Assembly (NCBI RefSeq): GCF_003731765.1 | Contig: NZ_MOAL01000002.1 | Location: 706,525 to 770,524 of the forward strand | DNA from: Pseudomonas chlororaphis | GTDB taxonomy: Bacteria > Pseudomonadota > Gammaproteobacteria > Pseudomonadales > Pseudomonadaceae | DNA: 64,000 bases | Direction: 5' to 3' | In this document: positions 18,799-28,553 of the stretch, in pieces | Layout: each line of letters opens with the position of its first letter | Position numbering within the stretch: position 1 is the stretch's first letter | Notes under the pieces: generated by a model | What the model was told of the DNA's origin: nothing | Databases searched by the model: none | The model's input: only the letters and a program-made list of their open reading frames with translations | Translations under genes and position numbers: made by a program

Positions 18799-19590
18799 CT
18801 AGGTGAAATGAAACGTATCGGCGTCCAGGTTCGCGGGGAACCGAGTTCGATACTCCGCCAACTCACTGGCACTCAGGCACACCTGGAACACCCCGTCAGC
18901 CTCGCCGGCGCTGAGCAGGGTCTCGCCCTGGAAGTCCAACACCTGGCTATCACCGGTGTAGGCAAAGCCTTTGCCATCGGTACCGATCCGGTTCACTGCT
19001 GCCACGTAACACAGGTTCTCAATGGCCCGGGCCGGCAACAGGCGGTTCCAGTGCAGGCGACGTGCCCCCGGCCAATTGGCGGTGTACAGCAGCAAGTCGG
19101 TGTCCTGGGCATCCCGGCTCCACACAGGAAAGCGCAAGTCGTAGCAAATCAGCGGCCGAATGCGCCAGCCCTTGAGCTCGAACTGCACTTGGCGCTCGCC
19201 CGGGGTGTAGTGGTTGTGCTCACCGGCCATGCGAAACAGGTGGCGCTTGTCGTAGTGCCAGACTTCGCCATCAGGCCGCGCCCACAACAAGCGATTGCGG
19301 TGGCTGCCATCGGCGGCGTGGATGATCACGCTGCCGGTGATGACCGCATTCAGCCGTTTCGCCTGGACCCGCAGCCACTGGCTGGTGGGGCCGTTTTCCG
19401 CCTCGGCCAGGGTTGCCGACTCCATGGAAAAGCCGGTGGTGAACATCTCCGGGAGGATGATCAGGTCGACGCCCCGGGCCTGCTCGAGCAACTGCTCGAA
19501 ATGCTCGAGGTTGGCCTGGCGATCATGCCAGGCCAGGGTGGTCTGGATCAGTGCCAGGTTGAGATCGGGCAGTGCTTTCAGATCGCGCAT
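18799..19590 (-). CDS. Nitrilase-family omega-amidase (YafV/Nit2-like)
   Basis: Hydrolyses 2-oxoglutaramate or 2-oxosuccinamate, the products of glutamine or asparagine transamination. The Glu-Lys-Cys triad is visible in LPEMF, DKRHLF and ICYDLRFP. The start at 19590 (MRDLKALPD) gives 263 residues and overlaps the end of the aminotransferase gene by 13 bases; the longer frame to 19638 is rejected because it lies inside that gene. The tight coupling to an aminotransferase supports the omega-amidase role over a general nitrilase role. Confidence 0.85.
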   Translation of the reverse strand: MRDLKALPDLNLALIQTTLAWHDRQANLEHFEQLLEQARGVDLIILPEMFTTGFSMESATLAEAENGPTSQWLRVQAKRLNAVITGSVIIHAADGSHRNRLLWARPDGEVWHYDKRHLFRMAGEHNHYTPGERQVQFELKGWRIRPLICYDLRFPVWSRDAQDTDLLLYTANWPGARRLHWNRLLPARAIENLCYVAAVNRIGTDGKGFAYTGDSQVLDFQGETLLSAGEADGVFQVCLSASELAEYRTRFPANLDADTFHFT

Positions 19591-20726
19591 AGTTTTTCCG
19601 CTGCCTGACGCAACGTCTCCTCGCGTTTGGCGAAACACAGACGGACCAGTCGCTGTTGCGGCGCCGGGGTCTGATAGAACACCGACACTGGAATGGTCGC
19701 CACGCCATGCTCACGGTTCATCCAGATCGACATTTCGACGTCATTCAAATCCGGGCGGATCTGCGAATAGTCCACCAACTGGAAATAGGTACCGGCCACC
19801 CGAGTAAAGCTGAAGCGCGACGGGGCCAGCAGGTCGCAGAACAGGTCACGCTTGGCCTGATAGAACGCCGGCAGCTCCTCCACATGTTCCGGGTGTGCAG
19901 CCATGTAGTCCGCCAGCGCGTACTGCAACGGCGTGACCCCGCAGAAGCTGACGTATTGATGCACTTTGCGCAGCTCGGCACTCAAGGCGGGCGGCGCCAC
20001 CACGTAACCAGTCTTCCAGCCAGTGACGTGGTAAGTCTTGCCGAACGAGCTGACCACAAAGGCACGGGAGTACAACTCTTCATGGGCGAGGATGCTGACA
20101 TGAGGCACGCCGTCGAACACTAGGTGCTCGTACACCTCGTCGCTGACCAAGTAGATGTCGCGGTCACGGATCAGCACCGCCAGTTGGTCCAGCTCGGCAC
20201 GGCTGATCAACGCACCGCTGGGGTTGTGTGGGCTGTTGAGGATGATCATCCGCGTGCGCGGGCTCAAGGCATCGCCCAGGGACTGCCAGTCAATGGCAAA
20301 GTCCTCGAGGCCCAGTTGCACATGCACACAGCGACCACCGGCCAGCTCCACCGCCGGCTCATAGCTGTCGTAGCACGGGTCAAAGACAATGACTTCGTCA
20401 CCGGGTTGGATCACTGCCTGAATGGCGCAGAAGATGGCCTGGGTGGCTCCCGGGGTGATGGTCACTTCCGTGTCGGCATTCACCTGAACCCCGTAGCTGC
20501 GAGCGATCTTCGCCGCCACTTGCTGACGTAATGCCGGCAACCCGGTCATGGGTGCGTATTGATTATGGCCACTGGCGATGTGCTGGCCGACCGCATCACG
20601 CAGCGCCTGGGGGCCATCAAAATCGGGAAAGCCCTGGGACAGGTTGAGCGCGCCGGTTTCCACCGCGAGCTGGGACATTTGCGTGAAGATGGTGGTGCCG
20701 ACATTCGGCAACTTACTGGTGATCAT
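19578..20726 (-). CDS. PLP-dependent aminotransferase (YbdL/methionine-glutamine type)
   Basis: Class I fold aminotransferase of 382 residues. It shows NSPHNPSG, SDEVYEHLVFD and the PLP lysine in SSFGKTYHVTGWKTGY. Relatives such as E. coli YbdL use aromatic amino acids, methionine or glutamine and act in salvage of the methionine keto acid. The overlapping omega-amidase would remove 2-oxoglutaramate and pull a glutamine-driven transamination forward. The substrate assignment is inference from context. Confidence 0.87.
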   Translation of the reverse strand: MITSKLPNVGTTIFTQMSQLAVETGALNLSQGFPDFDGPQALRDAVGQHIASGHNQYAPMTGLPALRQQVAAKIARSYGVQVNADTEVTITPGATQAIFCAIQAVIQPGDEVIVFDPCYDSYEPAVELAGGRCVHVQLGLEDFAIDWQSLGDALSPRTRMIILNSPHNPSGALISRAELDQLAVLIRDRDIYLVSDEVYEHLVFDGVPHVSILAHEELYSRAFVVSSFGKTYHVTGWKTGYVVAPPALSAELRKVHQYVSFCGVTPLQYALADYMAAHPEHVEELPAFYQAKRDLFCDLLAPSRFSFTRVAGTYFQLVDYSQIRPDLNDVEMSIWMNREHGVATIPVSVFYQTPAPQQRLVRLCFAKREETLRQAAEKLCAI

Positions 20727-20798
20727 GAGGGTTCCCTGCTGAACACCCGGCTCTACGGCGGCGCGGGAGCTCCCGAGAATAGCCCAAACGCCAGCGAT

Positions 20799-20826
20799 TA
20801 AAAAAGGGTCCTTAAAGGACCCTTTC
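20799..20826 (-). terminator. Rho-independent terminator downstream of der
   Basis: An AAGGGTCC stem (20804-20811) pairs with GGACCCTT (20818-20825). Read leftward, the second arm runs into TTTTTT. It lies between the aminotransferase start and the der stop. Confidence 0.85.
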
Positions 20827-20892
20827 CAATGCCTGCTTCACACTCCAGGCTTTTCAACCTGTGGCTTGCAGCTAGCCGTTCACGCCTAGCTT

Positions 20893-22365
20893 TTAGCGTT
20901 TGTCGCGGCGCTTCTTGTCCGCTTTCTTGTGGTGCGACATCAAGCGACGCTTCTTGTTGACCTGACGGTCGGTGAGCGTGTTCTTGTTGCCTTCGTACGG
21001 GTTTTCGCCACCTTTGAACTCGATGCGGATCGGCGTACCCACCAGTTTCAGGACGCGGCGATAGGTGTTTTCCAGGTAGCGAACATACGACTTCGGCACC
21101 TTCTCCACCTGGTTGCCGTGGATCACGATCAGCGGCGGGTTAGCACCACCCAAGTGGGCATAACGCAGCTTGATGCGACGATTGTTGACCATCGGCGGCG
21201 CGTGCTCGCCCACAGCGTCTTCAAGAATTTGCGTCAGACGGCTGGTCGGCCAGCGGGTGACCGCCGACTTGAAGGAGTTCTGCACCGACTGATACAGGTT
21301 GCCCACGCCGGTGCCATGCAGCGCCGAGATGAAGTGGATGTCAGCGAAGTCGACGAAGAACAACCGGCGTTGCAGCTCGGTTTTCACGTAGTCGCGTTCG
21401 CCTGGCGTCATGCCGTCCCATTTGTTCAGGGCGATCACCAGGGCACGACCGGCTTCCAGGGCAAAGCCCAGCAGGTTCAGGTCGTGGTCCACCACGCCCT
21501 CCCGGGCGTCCATGACAAAGATCACCACGTTGGCGTCTTTGATCGCTTGCAGGGTTTTCACCACCGAGAACTTTTCAACTTCCTCGTGGATCTTGCCGCG
21601 CTTGCGCACACCGGCGGTGTCGATCAGCGTGTACTTCTCGTCGTTACGTTCGAACGGGATGTAGATACTGTCGCGGGTGGTGCCGGGTTGGTCGTAGACG
21701 ATGACCCGGTCTTCACCCAGCATGCGGTTGACCAAGGTGGATTTACCCACGTTTGGACGACCGATGATGGCGATCTTGATGCCGTCTTTCTCGCTTGGAC
21801 CCGGAATGCGCTTGGCTTCCTCGCCTTCGGCAACGATTTCTTCCTCGCCGTCTTCCGGCGCTTCTTCATCGTCTTTAGGGAATTCGCGCAGAGCGATTTC
21901 CAGCATCTGGGTGATGCCACGACCGTGGGCACCGGCGATCGGTACCGCGTCGCCCATGCCGAGTGGCGCGAACTCGGCGCGAGCCATGTCCGGGTCGATG
22001 TTGTCGACCTTGTTGGCGATCACGTAAGAGGTCTTGTTACGTTTGCGCAAATGCTCGCCGATCATCTGGTCGGCGGCGGTGAAACCGGCCTTGGCATCAA
22101 CCAGGAACAGAACGACATCGGCTTCTTCAATGGCCAGCAGCGACTGCTCGGCCATTTTTTCGTCCATACCGTGCTCGTCACCGGAGATGCCGCCGGTGTC
22201 GATCAGAATGTAGGAGCGCCCTTGCCACTTGGCCTCACCGTATTGGCGATCACGGGTCAGACCGGACAGGTCGCCAACAATGGCGTCGCGAGTCCGAGTC
22301 AGGCGGTTGAACAAGGTGGATTTACCGACGTTCGGTCGGCCCACCAGGGCGATTACGGGAACCAT
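20893..22365 (-). CDS. der: Ribosome-assembly GTPase Der (EngA)
   Basis: Essential GTPase with two G domains in tandem, acting in 50S subunit maturation. The start at 22365 ([16 protein letters not shown]) gives 490 residues. The first P-loop is at residues 8-15 and the second GRPNVGKS is near residue 203. Both have DTAG/DTGG G3 boxes and NKxD G4 boxes (NKVD, NKWD). A KH-like C-terminal domain ends in a basic tail ([11 protein letters not shown]). The acidic insert between the domains ([12 protein letters not shown]) is typical of gammaproteobacteria. Longer starts are not needed. Confidence 0.97.
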   Translation of the reverse strand: MVPVIALVGRPNVGKSTLFNRLTRTRDAIVGDLSGLTRDRQYGEAKWQGRSYILIDTGGISGDEHGMDEKMAEQSLLAIEEADVVLFLVDAKAGFTAADQMIGEHLRKRNKTSYVIANKVDNIDPDMARAEFAPLGMGDAVPIAGAHGRGITQMLEIALREFPKDDEEAPEDGEEEIVAEGEEAKRIPGPSEKDGIKIAIIGRPNVGKSTLVNRMLGEDRVIVYDQPGTTRDSIYIPFERNDEKYTLIDTAGVRKRGKIHEEVEKFSVVKTLQAIKDANVVIFVMDAREGVVDHDLNLLGFALEAGRALVIALNKWDGMTPGERDYVKTELQRRLFFVDFADIHFISALHGTGVGNLYQSVQNSFKSAVTRWPTSRLTQILEDAVGEHAPPMVNNRRIKLRYAHLGGANPPLIVIHGNQVEKVPKSYVRYLENTYRRVLKLVGTPIRIEFKGGENPYEGNKNTLTDRQVNKKRRLMSHHKKADKKRRDKR

Positions 22366-22390
22366 GCGGCTCTCCACTGCGTTAATTGCG

Positions 22391-22421
22391 AAAATACAAA
22401 AGCCGCTGCGAGGCAGCGGCT
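22391..22421 (-). terminator. Terminator between bamB and der
   Basis: An AGCCGCTGC stem with complement GCAGCGGCT and a 3-base loop is followed, read leftward, by TTTTGTATTTT. It separates bamB from der, which are often cotranscribed elsewhere. Confidence 0.8.
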
Positions 22422-22434
22422 GGTGCTCGGGGCA

Positions 22435-22491
22435 GCACTGCAGGAGCAAGCGTGCTTGTTCCTGCAGTTCGCTTGGGGGATCTCCCCAAGC
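22435..22491. repeat. Two inverted repeats in the bamB-der spacer
   Basis: CTGCAGGAGCAAGC faces its near complement GCTTGTTCCTGCAG (22437-22467). Next to it is the palindrome CTTGGGGGATCTCCCCAAG (about 22472-22490). These resemble the repeats found in other intergenic spaces of this genome group. Confidence 0.55.
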
Positions 22492-22503
22492 ATAGTCAAA
22501 CCA

Positions 22504-23655
22504 TTACTTGATGGTCAGGGCTTCCAGTTTGCCGCTGTTGCCATACACGTAAATCATGTCACCCATCACCAGCGGACGAGCCCGCAGGCCATCGCTGTCG
22601 ATGCGCTCACGGCCGACGAAACGGCCATCAACCTGGCTCAGCAGGTGCAGGTAACCTTCCAGGTCACCCACAGCTACGTAGCTGGAGAAGACTTCCGGTG
22701 CCGACAGTTGACGGCGAGCCAGCGAGTCGTTGCTCCACAGTGCGGTGGTGGAACGCTCGTCGACACTTTCAACGGTGCCGGACGACAGGCTCACGTAAAC
22801 ACTGCCGAAACCTTGGGCGACGCCTGCGTAGCTGGAAGCATCACGCTGCCAGAGCGGACGACCGCTTTCCAGATCCAGGGCAGCCACGCGGCCTTGGTAG
22901 CTGGCCACGTACAGGGTGCCGCCGGACAACAGCAGGCCACCGTCGATGTCCACTACACGGTCCAGCTCGGAGCGACCTTGAGGGATTGCTACGCGCTGTT
23001 CCCACACCGGCACGCCGTTGCGGATATCCAGGGCCACCACTTTACCGGTCGACAGACCGGCAACCGCCAGGCGGTTGGTGGCGATGGGGGCGCTGGTGCC
23101 ACGCAGGGTCAGTACCGCCGGGGTGCTGTCGTAGAGCCACATCTGGTTGCCGGTGGCAGCGTCCAGGCCGATCACTCGGTCATCCTGGGTCTGCACGACG
23201 ACCACGTCACCGTTGGTCGCAGGCGGTGCCAGGACTTCACTGGTCACGCGAGCGCGCCATTTTTCTTCACCGCTGGAAGCATCCAGAGCGATCACTTCGC
23301 CCTTCAGGGTGCCGATCATGACCAGGCCGTAACCTACGCCCACGGCGCCGGATACAGGCAGTTCAAGATCCTTCTTCCATTTGACGTCACCGTTCATGCG
23401 ATCCAGGGACATCACCACGCCGGTAACGTCCGCGGCATAGATAGTGTCGCCATCAATGGCCGGTACCAGCATGTTGTAGGTTTCGCCCTGGCCGTCACCG
23501 ACCGAACGGCTCCACTGCTTCTGCAGGACCACTTCTTCTTTGAAGTCGACCAGTTCAGCCGGCGGCAGTTCTTTCTTGCTGTTGCTGCTGCAACCCGCGG
23601 CCAGAATGGCCAGAGCCAGCAATGCTGCATGTTTCCAACGGATCACGTCACGCAT
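22504..23655 (-). CDS. bamB: Outer-membrane assembly lipoprotein BamB
   Basis: Beta-propeller lipoprotein of the BAM complex that helps BamA fold outer-membrane proteins. The start at 23655 (MRDVIRWKHAALLALAILAA) gives a lipoprotein signal with lipobox LAAGC and 383 residues. Repeated PQQ-like blades are visible (GVVMSLDRMNGDVKWK, GEVIALDASSGEEKWR, RVAALDLESGRPLWQ). The start overlaps the yfgM stop by 8 bases. Confidence 0.96.
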   Translation of the reverse strand: MRDVIRWKHAALLALAILAAGCSSNSKKELPPAELVDFKEEVVLQKQWSRSVGDGQGETYNMLVPAIDGDTIYAADVTGVVMSLDRMNGDVKWKKDLELPVSGAVGVGYGLVMIGTLKGEVIALDASSGEEKWRARVTSEVLAPPATNGDVVVVQTQDDRVIGLDAATGNQMWLYDSTPAVLTLRGTSAPIATNRLAVAGLSTGKVVALDIRNGVPVWEQRVAIPQGRSELDRVVDIDGGLLLSGGTLYVASYQGRVAALDLESGRPLWQRDASSYAGVAQGFGSVYVSLSSGTVESVDERSTTALWSNDSLARRQLSAPEVFSSYVAVGDLEGYLHLLSQVDGRFVGRERIDSDGLRARPLVMGDMIYVYGNSGKLEALTIK

Positions 23656-24289
23656 CCCCTTTGGCCAGGTCGTCCAGCTTGATTTGAAGGCCACCGACCG
23701 CGGCTTCATCCGACAGCGCAGCCTTGGCTTTTTGGTAGGCCGCATGGGCGTCGTCGATACGGCCCAACTGCACCAACAGGTCACCCTTGAGTTCTTCACG
23801 GGTGGCCAGGAAGGCCTTGTCGGCATCACCGTCGAGCAGCTTCAGTGCGTCGTCGACCTTGTTCTGCGCCGCCAGCACTTGGGCCAGACGCTGACGCGCC
23901 ACTTCACCCAAGGTTGGGTTGGCTGGCTTGTCGGTCACGGCTTTCAGTTCGGTGGCGGCGTCGTCCAGCTTGCCGCTGTCTACCGCGACCTTGGCCACGA
24001 ACAGGCGGCCGTACTGGGCGTAGGCGCTGCCGCCGAAATCGCTGTTGAGCTTGCCGGCCAGGTACGTCACACGGGCCACATCCGGCTTGCCATCAGGGGT
24101 CAGCGTGGTTTCCAGCAATTGCTGATAGAGCACCGATGCGCCTTGCGACTGGTTGCTCTGATACTTGTGCCAGGCCTGCCAGCCGAACACGATGACCAGC
24201 GCCAACAGGCCGCCAGTGACCAGGGGTTTACCGTTGCGCGACCACCAGTCCTTCAATTCCGCCAGCTGTTCATCTTCGGTACTCGACAC
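23648..24289 (-). CDS. yfgM: YfgM-like periplasmic TPR protein (SecYEG ancillary)
   Basis: A protein of 213 residues: a cytoplasmic N-terminal tail (DEQLAELKDWWSRNG), one membrane helix at about residues 23-42 (LVTGGLLALVIVFGWQAW), then a TPR-like periplasmic domain. In E. coli YfgM links the SecYEG translocon with periplasmic chaperones such as PpiD. It lies between hisS and bamB, the conserved order, and overlaps bamB by 8 bases. Confidence 0.93.
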   Translation of the reverse strand: MSSTEDEQLAELKDWWSRNGKPLVTGGLLALVIVFGWQAWHKYQSNQSQGASVLYQQLLETTLTPDGKPDVARVTYLAGKLNSDFGGSAYAQYGRLFVAKVAVDSGKLDDAATELKAVTDKPANPTLGEVARQRLAQVLAAQNKVDDALKLLDGDADKAFLATREELKGDLLVQLGRIDDAHAAYQKAKAALSDEAAVGGLQIKLDDLAKGDA

Positions 24290-24329
24290 CCCAATACTCC
24301 TTATTCGCTAAATCGGCTGTTTGACAGCT

Positions 24330-25619
24330 TCAACCCTGCACGACGCAGGTGGCCAGGTGCGCAGCGAGTGCATCCCAGGCAATGCTTTGTTGTTCACCCT
24401 GGCCACGCAGGGGTTTGAAACCTACCACTTGCTGGGCCAGTTCGTCGTCACCGAGGATCAGTGCATACAGCGCACCGCTCTTGTCGGCTTTCTTGAATTG
24501 GCTCTTGAAGCTGCCAGCACCGGCGTTGATCTGCAGGCGCAGGTTGGGCAACTGGTCACGCACCCGCTCGCTCAAGGCCAGGCCAGCCAATTCGGCAGCC
24601 TCGCCGAAGGCGCACAGGTAAACGTCCACCTGACGGGAGATCTCTTGCGGGATCTGTTCCAGGGTTTCCAGCATCAGCACCAGGCGCTCGATACCCATGG
24701 CGAAACCTACGCCCGGGGTCGGCTTGCCGCCCATCTGCTCCACCAGGCCGTCGTAACGACCGCCGGCGCAAACGGTGCCCTGGGCGCCGAGTTTATCGGT
24801 GACCCACTCAAAAACGGTCTTGCTGTAGTAATCCAGGCCGCGCACCAGCTTCGGGTTGATCACATATGGAATACCGGCCGCATCCAGGCGCGCCTTGAGG
24901 CCCTCGAAGTGCACTCGGGACTCTTCGTCCAGGTAGTCGGCCAGTTTCGGCGCGTCCACCAGGACGGCTTGAGTGGCCGGGTCCTTGGTGTCCAGAACCC
25001 GCAGCGGGTTGGTTTTCAAGCGACGCTGGCTGTCTTCGTCCAACTGCTCGTGGCGCGCCGACAGGAACTCCACCAGCGCTTCGCGATAACGCGCACGGGC
25101 TTCAGAGGTGCCCAGGCTGTTGAGTTCGAGCTTCACCGCATCACGGATGCCCAACTCGCCCCACAGGCGCCAGGTCAGCACAATCAGCTCGGCATCGATG
25201 TCCGGACCGTCGAGGTTGAAGACTTCCAAGCCGATCTGGTGGAACTGGCGATAACGGCCTTTCTGCGGACGCTCATGGCGGAACATCGGGCCGATGTACC
25301 ACAGTTTCTGCACTTGGCCACCGCCGGTCAGGCCGTGTTCCAGGGCAGCGCGCACGCAAGCGGCAGTGCCTTCCGGACGCAGGGTCAGGGAGTCGCCGTT
25401 ACGGTCTTCGAAGGTGTACATCTCTTTTTCGACGATGTCGGTGACTTCGCCGATAGAGCGCTTGAACAGCTCGGTGAACTCGACAATCGGCATACGGATT
25501 TGCTTGTAACCGTAGTTATCCAGCAAACGCGCGACGGTGCCCTCGAAATAACGCCACAGGGGCGTCTGCTCGGGCAGGATGTCATTCATGCCACGAATGG
25601 CTTGCAGAGACTTGCTCAC
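24330..25619 (-). CDS. hisS: Histidyl-tRNA synthetase
   Basis: Class II aminoacyl-tRNA synthetase charging tRNA-His. It has 429 residues. Motif 2 ([20 protein letters not shown]), the two histidine-specific segments ([15 protein letters not shown] and [15 protein letters not shown]) and motif 3 ([12 protein letters not shown]) are all present, followed by the anticodon-binding domain. It lies between ispG and yfgM in the conserved run. Confidence 0.98.
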   Translation of the reverse strand: MSKSLQAIRGMNDILPEQTPLWRYFEGTVARLLDNYGYKQIRMPIVEFTELFKRSIGEVTDIVEKEMYTFEDRNGDSLTLRPEGTAACVRAALEHGLTGGGQVQKLWYIGPMFRHERPQKGRYRQFHQIGLEVFNLDGPDIDAELIVLTWRLWGELGIRDAVKLELNSLGTSEARARYREALVEFLSARHEQLDEDSQRRLKTNPLRVLDTKDPATQAVLVDAPKLADYLDEESRVHFEGLKARLDAAGIPYVINPKLVRGLDYYSKTVFEWVTDKLGAQGTVCAGGRYDGLVEQMGGKPTPGVGFAMGIERLVLMLETLEQIPQEISRQVDVYLCAFGEAAELAGLALSERVRDQLPNLRLQINAGAGSFKSQFKKADKSGALYALILGDDELAQQVVGFKPLRGQGEQQSIAWDALAAHLATCVVQG

Positions 25620-25641
25620 AAAAAATCCTTAATTCGTTCGG

Positions 25642-26751
25642 TTAGCCGCGCGCGATCAGCGCAGCGTCGGCTTCGACCTTTTCGGCCGCCTTCTGCCGGA
25701 TCAGCTTTTCCAGCTGGTCCACCAGGTTGTCATTGGTCAATTTCTGCGCCGGCTTGCCATCGATGTAGATCAGGTTCGGCGTGCCACCGGTCAAGCCGAT
25801 GTGAGCCTCTTTGGCCTCACCCGGACCGTTGACCACACAACCGATCACTGCCACATCCAGCGGCACCAGCAGGTCTTCAAGGCGCCCTTCCAACTCGTTC
25901 ATGGTTTTCACCACATCGAAATTCTGCCGCGAGCAACTCGGGCAGGCGATGAAGTTGATGCCACGGGAGCGCAGATGCAGGGACTTGAGAATGTCGTAGC
26001 CGACTTTCACTTCCTCGACCGGGTCGGCCGCCAACGAGATGCGAATAGTATCGCCAATCCCTTCGGCCAGCAGCATACCGAGGCCCACAGCGGATTTCAC
26101 CGTGCCTGAACGCAAACCACCCGCTTCGGTAATGCCCAAGTGCAGGGGCTGGATGATTTCCTTGGCCAGCAAACGGTAGGCTTCGACAGCCATGAACACG
26201 TCGGAGGCTTTGACGCTGACCTTGAAGTCCTGGAAGTTCAGGCGCTCCAGGTGTTCAACGTGACGCAGTGCAGACTCCACCAACGCTGCTGGCGTCGGTT
26301 CGCCGTATTTCTTTTGCAGGTCTTTTTCCAGGGAACCGGCGTTGACGCCGATGCGGATTGGAATCCCGCGGTCACGGGCAGCATCCACCACGGCGCGCAC
26401 TCGGTCTTCGCGACCGATGTTGCCCGGGTTGATGCGCAAGCAATCGACACCCAACTCGGCCACGCGCAGGGCGATCTTGTAATCGAAGTGAATGTCGGCA
26501 ACCAGCGGCACCTTGACCAGTTGCTTGATGCGGCCAAACGCCTCTGCCGCATCCATATCGGGCACCGAGACGCGCACGATGTCCACGCCTGCCGCTTCCA
26601 GACGATTGATCTGGGCCACAGTGGCCGCCACGTCATTGGTGTCGCTGTTGGTCATGCTCTGCACCGCGATCGGCGCGTCGCCGCCCACGGGGACCGAGCC
26701 GACCCAAATCTTGCGGGACTCGCGACGTTTGATTGGTGATTCGCCGTGCAT
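25642..26751 (-). CDS. ispG: 4-hydroxy-3-methylbut-2-en-1-yl diphosphate synthase IspG (GcpE)
   Basis: Iron-sulfur enzyme of the MEP isoprenoid pathway, converting MEcPP to HMBPP. It has 369 residues: an N-terminal TIM barrel and a C-terminal cluster domain with the cysteines in CPSCSR and GCVVNGPGE. It starts three bases after rodZ stops. Its need for a [4Fe-4S] cluster makes it a client of the isc operon found 4 kb upstream. Confidence 0.97.
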   Translation of the reverse strand: MHGESPIKRRESRKIWVGSVPVGGDAPIAVQSMTNSDTNDVAATVAQINRLEAAGVDIVRVSVPDMDAAEAFGRIKQLVKVPLVADIHFDYKIALRVAELGVDCLRINPGNIGREDRVRAVVDAARDRGIPIRIGVNAGSLEKDLQKKYGEPTPAALVESALRHVEHLERLNFQDFKVSVKASDVFMAVEAYRLLAKEIIQPLHLGITEAGGLRSGTVKSAVGLGMLLAEGIGDTIRISLAADPVEEVKVGYDILKSLHLRSRGINFIACPSCSRQNFDVVKTMNELEGRLEDLLVPLDVAVIGCVVNGPGEAKEAHIGLTGGTPNLIYIDGKPAQKLTNDNLVDQLEKLIRQKAAEKVEADAALIARG

Positions 26752-26754
26752 GAC

Positions 26755-27786
26755 TTATTGACCTAACTTCAGGCGAGCGGTCTCGCCACTGGTGAACGGA
26801 GCCACATCGACTGCCTGTCCGTTGTAGCTGATCTGTGCACCGCGGGCGTAGCCCAGGCGCACGGCAAACGGCGGTTGGCCGCTGACATCGACAGTCTCAC
26901 CCTTGCGCTTGAGCGCGCTCAACAGCACTTTGCCGTTGCCATCGGTGACCTGGGTCCAGCAGTCGGCTGTGTATTGAATCTGTACCTGAGCAGCGCCGGC
27001 GACGGGAGCCGTAGCAACTGGGGCAGTGACGGCTGCAGTCGGCGCCGGAACCACCGCTGGCGTGTGCACCGCAGGCGCAGCAGGTGCCGGCGTCGCTGGA
27101 GCGCTGGCCGCTGGGGCAGGCGTTGTATGAGCGGGCGCTGCCGGAGCTGCTGGGGTCGCCGGGGCCGTCGGAGTAACCGCCGCAGTATCAGCGGGCGCTT
27201 CGCCCGACGCCTGTGCATCCGGCAGTGCGAGGCTGGTTTCGCCCTCGGCCTGGCCTTCAGCAACAGCCTGGTCTTCCGGCTCGTCGATCGGGTGGATTTG
27301 GGTGGTGCCGTCAGCGCCTTCGACTTCAACGTGTTCCTGGTTGAGCGCGGTCAGGTCCTTGCTGCGCAGGGAGGTTTGATCCTGCCACCAGACAAAACCG
27401 CCGCCGACCACAGCAACCAGCAACAGCAAGCTGACAATCCGCAAGATGGTGTGGGAAACCCGCACCGGCTCCTCGATACGGCCCAAGGCGTGAACGCTGC
27501 TGCCCTGGGAGTCGGTGCCGGTGAACTGGTCGAACTCCTGGACGGCCAGCGCCTGGTCCATTCCCAGCAACTTGGCGTAGGCGCGGATATAACCCCGGGC
27601 AAAGGTGTGCCCCGGCAGCTTGTCGAAAGCGCCGGCTTCCAGGTTGCTCAGGGAGCTCACGGTGAGATTGAGCTTGTGGGCCACTTCAGCCAGCGACCAA
27701 CCATTGCTTTCGCGGGCCTGACGCAGGGTCTCACCGGGGTTTACGCGAGTCACTGCTTGAACTTCGGGATGCGCCGCTTTCATCAT
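26755..27786 (-). CDS. rodZ: Cell-shape protein RodZ
   Basis: Membrane protein that links MreB filaments to the wall-synthesis machinery. An N-terminal Xre-type helix-turn-helix (LRQARESNGWSLAEVAHKLN) is followed by one membrane helix at about residues 113-133 (ILRIVSLLLLVAVVGGGFVWW), a long Ala/Pro/Thr-rich periplasmic linker (about 190-265), and a C-terminal DUF4115-like domain (CWTQVTDGNGKVLLSA...). It has 343 residues. The start overlaps the pilW stop as ATGATGA. Confidence 0.95.
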   Translation of the reverse strand: MMKAAHPEVQAVTRVNPGETLRQARESNGWSLAEVAHKLNLTVSSLSNLEAGAFDKLPGHTFARGYIRAYAKLLGMDQALAVQEFDQFTGTDSQGSSVHALGRIEEPVRVSHTILRIVSLLLLVAVVGGGFVWWQDQTSLRSKDLTALNQEHVEVEGADGTTQIHPIDEPEDQAVAEGQAEGETSLALPDAQASGEAPADTAAVTPTAPATPAAPAAPAHTTPAPAASAPATPAPAAPAVHTPAVVPAPTAAVTAPVATAPVAGAAQVQIQYTADCWTQVTDGNGKVLLSALKRKGETVDVSGQPPFAVRLGYARGAQISYNGQAVDVAPFTSGETARLKLGQ

Positions 27787-28541
27787 TGCTCCGACAGGTA
27801 TTGCTGATATTCCGGCGTACCGGGATAGAGTCGTTTTAATTGCAGACCGTAACTGGCGGCCTTGTCGCGATCTTCAAACACTTCGGCCAGACGCGCGCCG
27901 AGCAATAGACTACGTGCATTTTGCCCACTCAGTTGGCTAAAACGATCGTAATAGTCATGTGCGGGCACATAATGCCTGTCTTCGAAAGACAACTCAGCCA
28001 TTTCCAGCAATGCGCGGGGTTGTTGATGGTTCAGACGCAGGGCTTTTTCCAGTTGCTGCCGGGCCAACTCACGCTGGCCCAACATCGAAGCAGTCATACC
28101 AAGGTTCTCGAACACTCGGGAGCGCTCGGGATAAAGAGTATCAGCCGCCGCTTGCTCAAAGCGCTCGTAAGCTTCTTTGTAACGTTTTTCTTCGAAGAGA
28201 AAGCTGCCGTAGTTGTTGAGGATACGGGCATCGGTGGGGCGCGCGGTGAGGGCTTTGCGAAAATACTGTTCAGCCAGCTCGGGCTCCATTTCCGCTTGGA
28301 AAACCAGAGCCAGGGCCGCATTGGCGTCGGCATCGGTGCTGTCCAGCTCCAGGGCCTTTTTCAACGGCACCTTGGCACGCTCGGCCATGCCTTGCTGCAG
28401 ATAGCCCAAGCCCAGCTGCACATAGGCCTCGCGCGCTTCGCTACGTCCCTTGCTTGTATTCAGCGGGCTGGAATCACCCGACATGACACAGCCAGCCGAA
28501 AGGCCGACAACAAGCACAAGGAGCGCAACGCGCAAGGCCAT
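27783..28541 (-). CDS. pilW: Type IV pilus biogenesis lipoprotein PilW/PilF (TPR pilotin)
   Basis: Outer-membrane lipoprotein that helps the PilQ secretin assemble. It has 252 residues with lipobox LSAGC and at least six TPR units (AYVQLGLGYLQQGMAERAKV, ARILNNYGSFLFEEKRYKEA, SRVFENLGMTASMLGQRELA). Named PilF in P. aeruginosa and PilW in other genera. It lies 12 bases after rlmN and overlaps rodZ. Confidence 0.94.
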   Translation of the reverse strand: MALRVALLVLVVGLSAGCVMSGDSSPLNTSKGRSEAREAYVQLGLGYLQQGMAERAKVPLKKALELDSTDADANAALALVFQAEMEPELAEQYFRKALTARPTDARILNNYGSFLFEEKRYKEAYERFEQAAADTLYPERSRVFENLGMTASMLGQRELARQQLEKALRLNHQQPRALLEMAELSFEDRHYVPAHDYYDRFSQLSGQNARSLLLGARLAEVFEDRDKAASYGLQLKRLYPGTPEYQQYLSEQ

Positions 28542-28553
28542 GGAGATCCTCTC

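Noticed and set aside
20929..23682. Plus-strand open frame of 917 codons across der and bamB
   Set aside because: It lies antisense to two well-recognised genes, has no family motif, and reflects GC-rich third codon positions.
24321..25832. Plus-strand open frame of 503 codons over hisS
   Set aside because: Antisense shadow; hisS motifs are complete on the minus strand.
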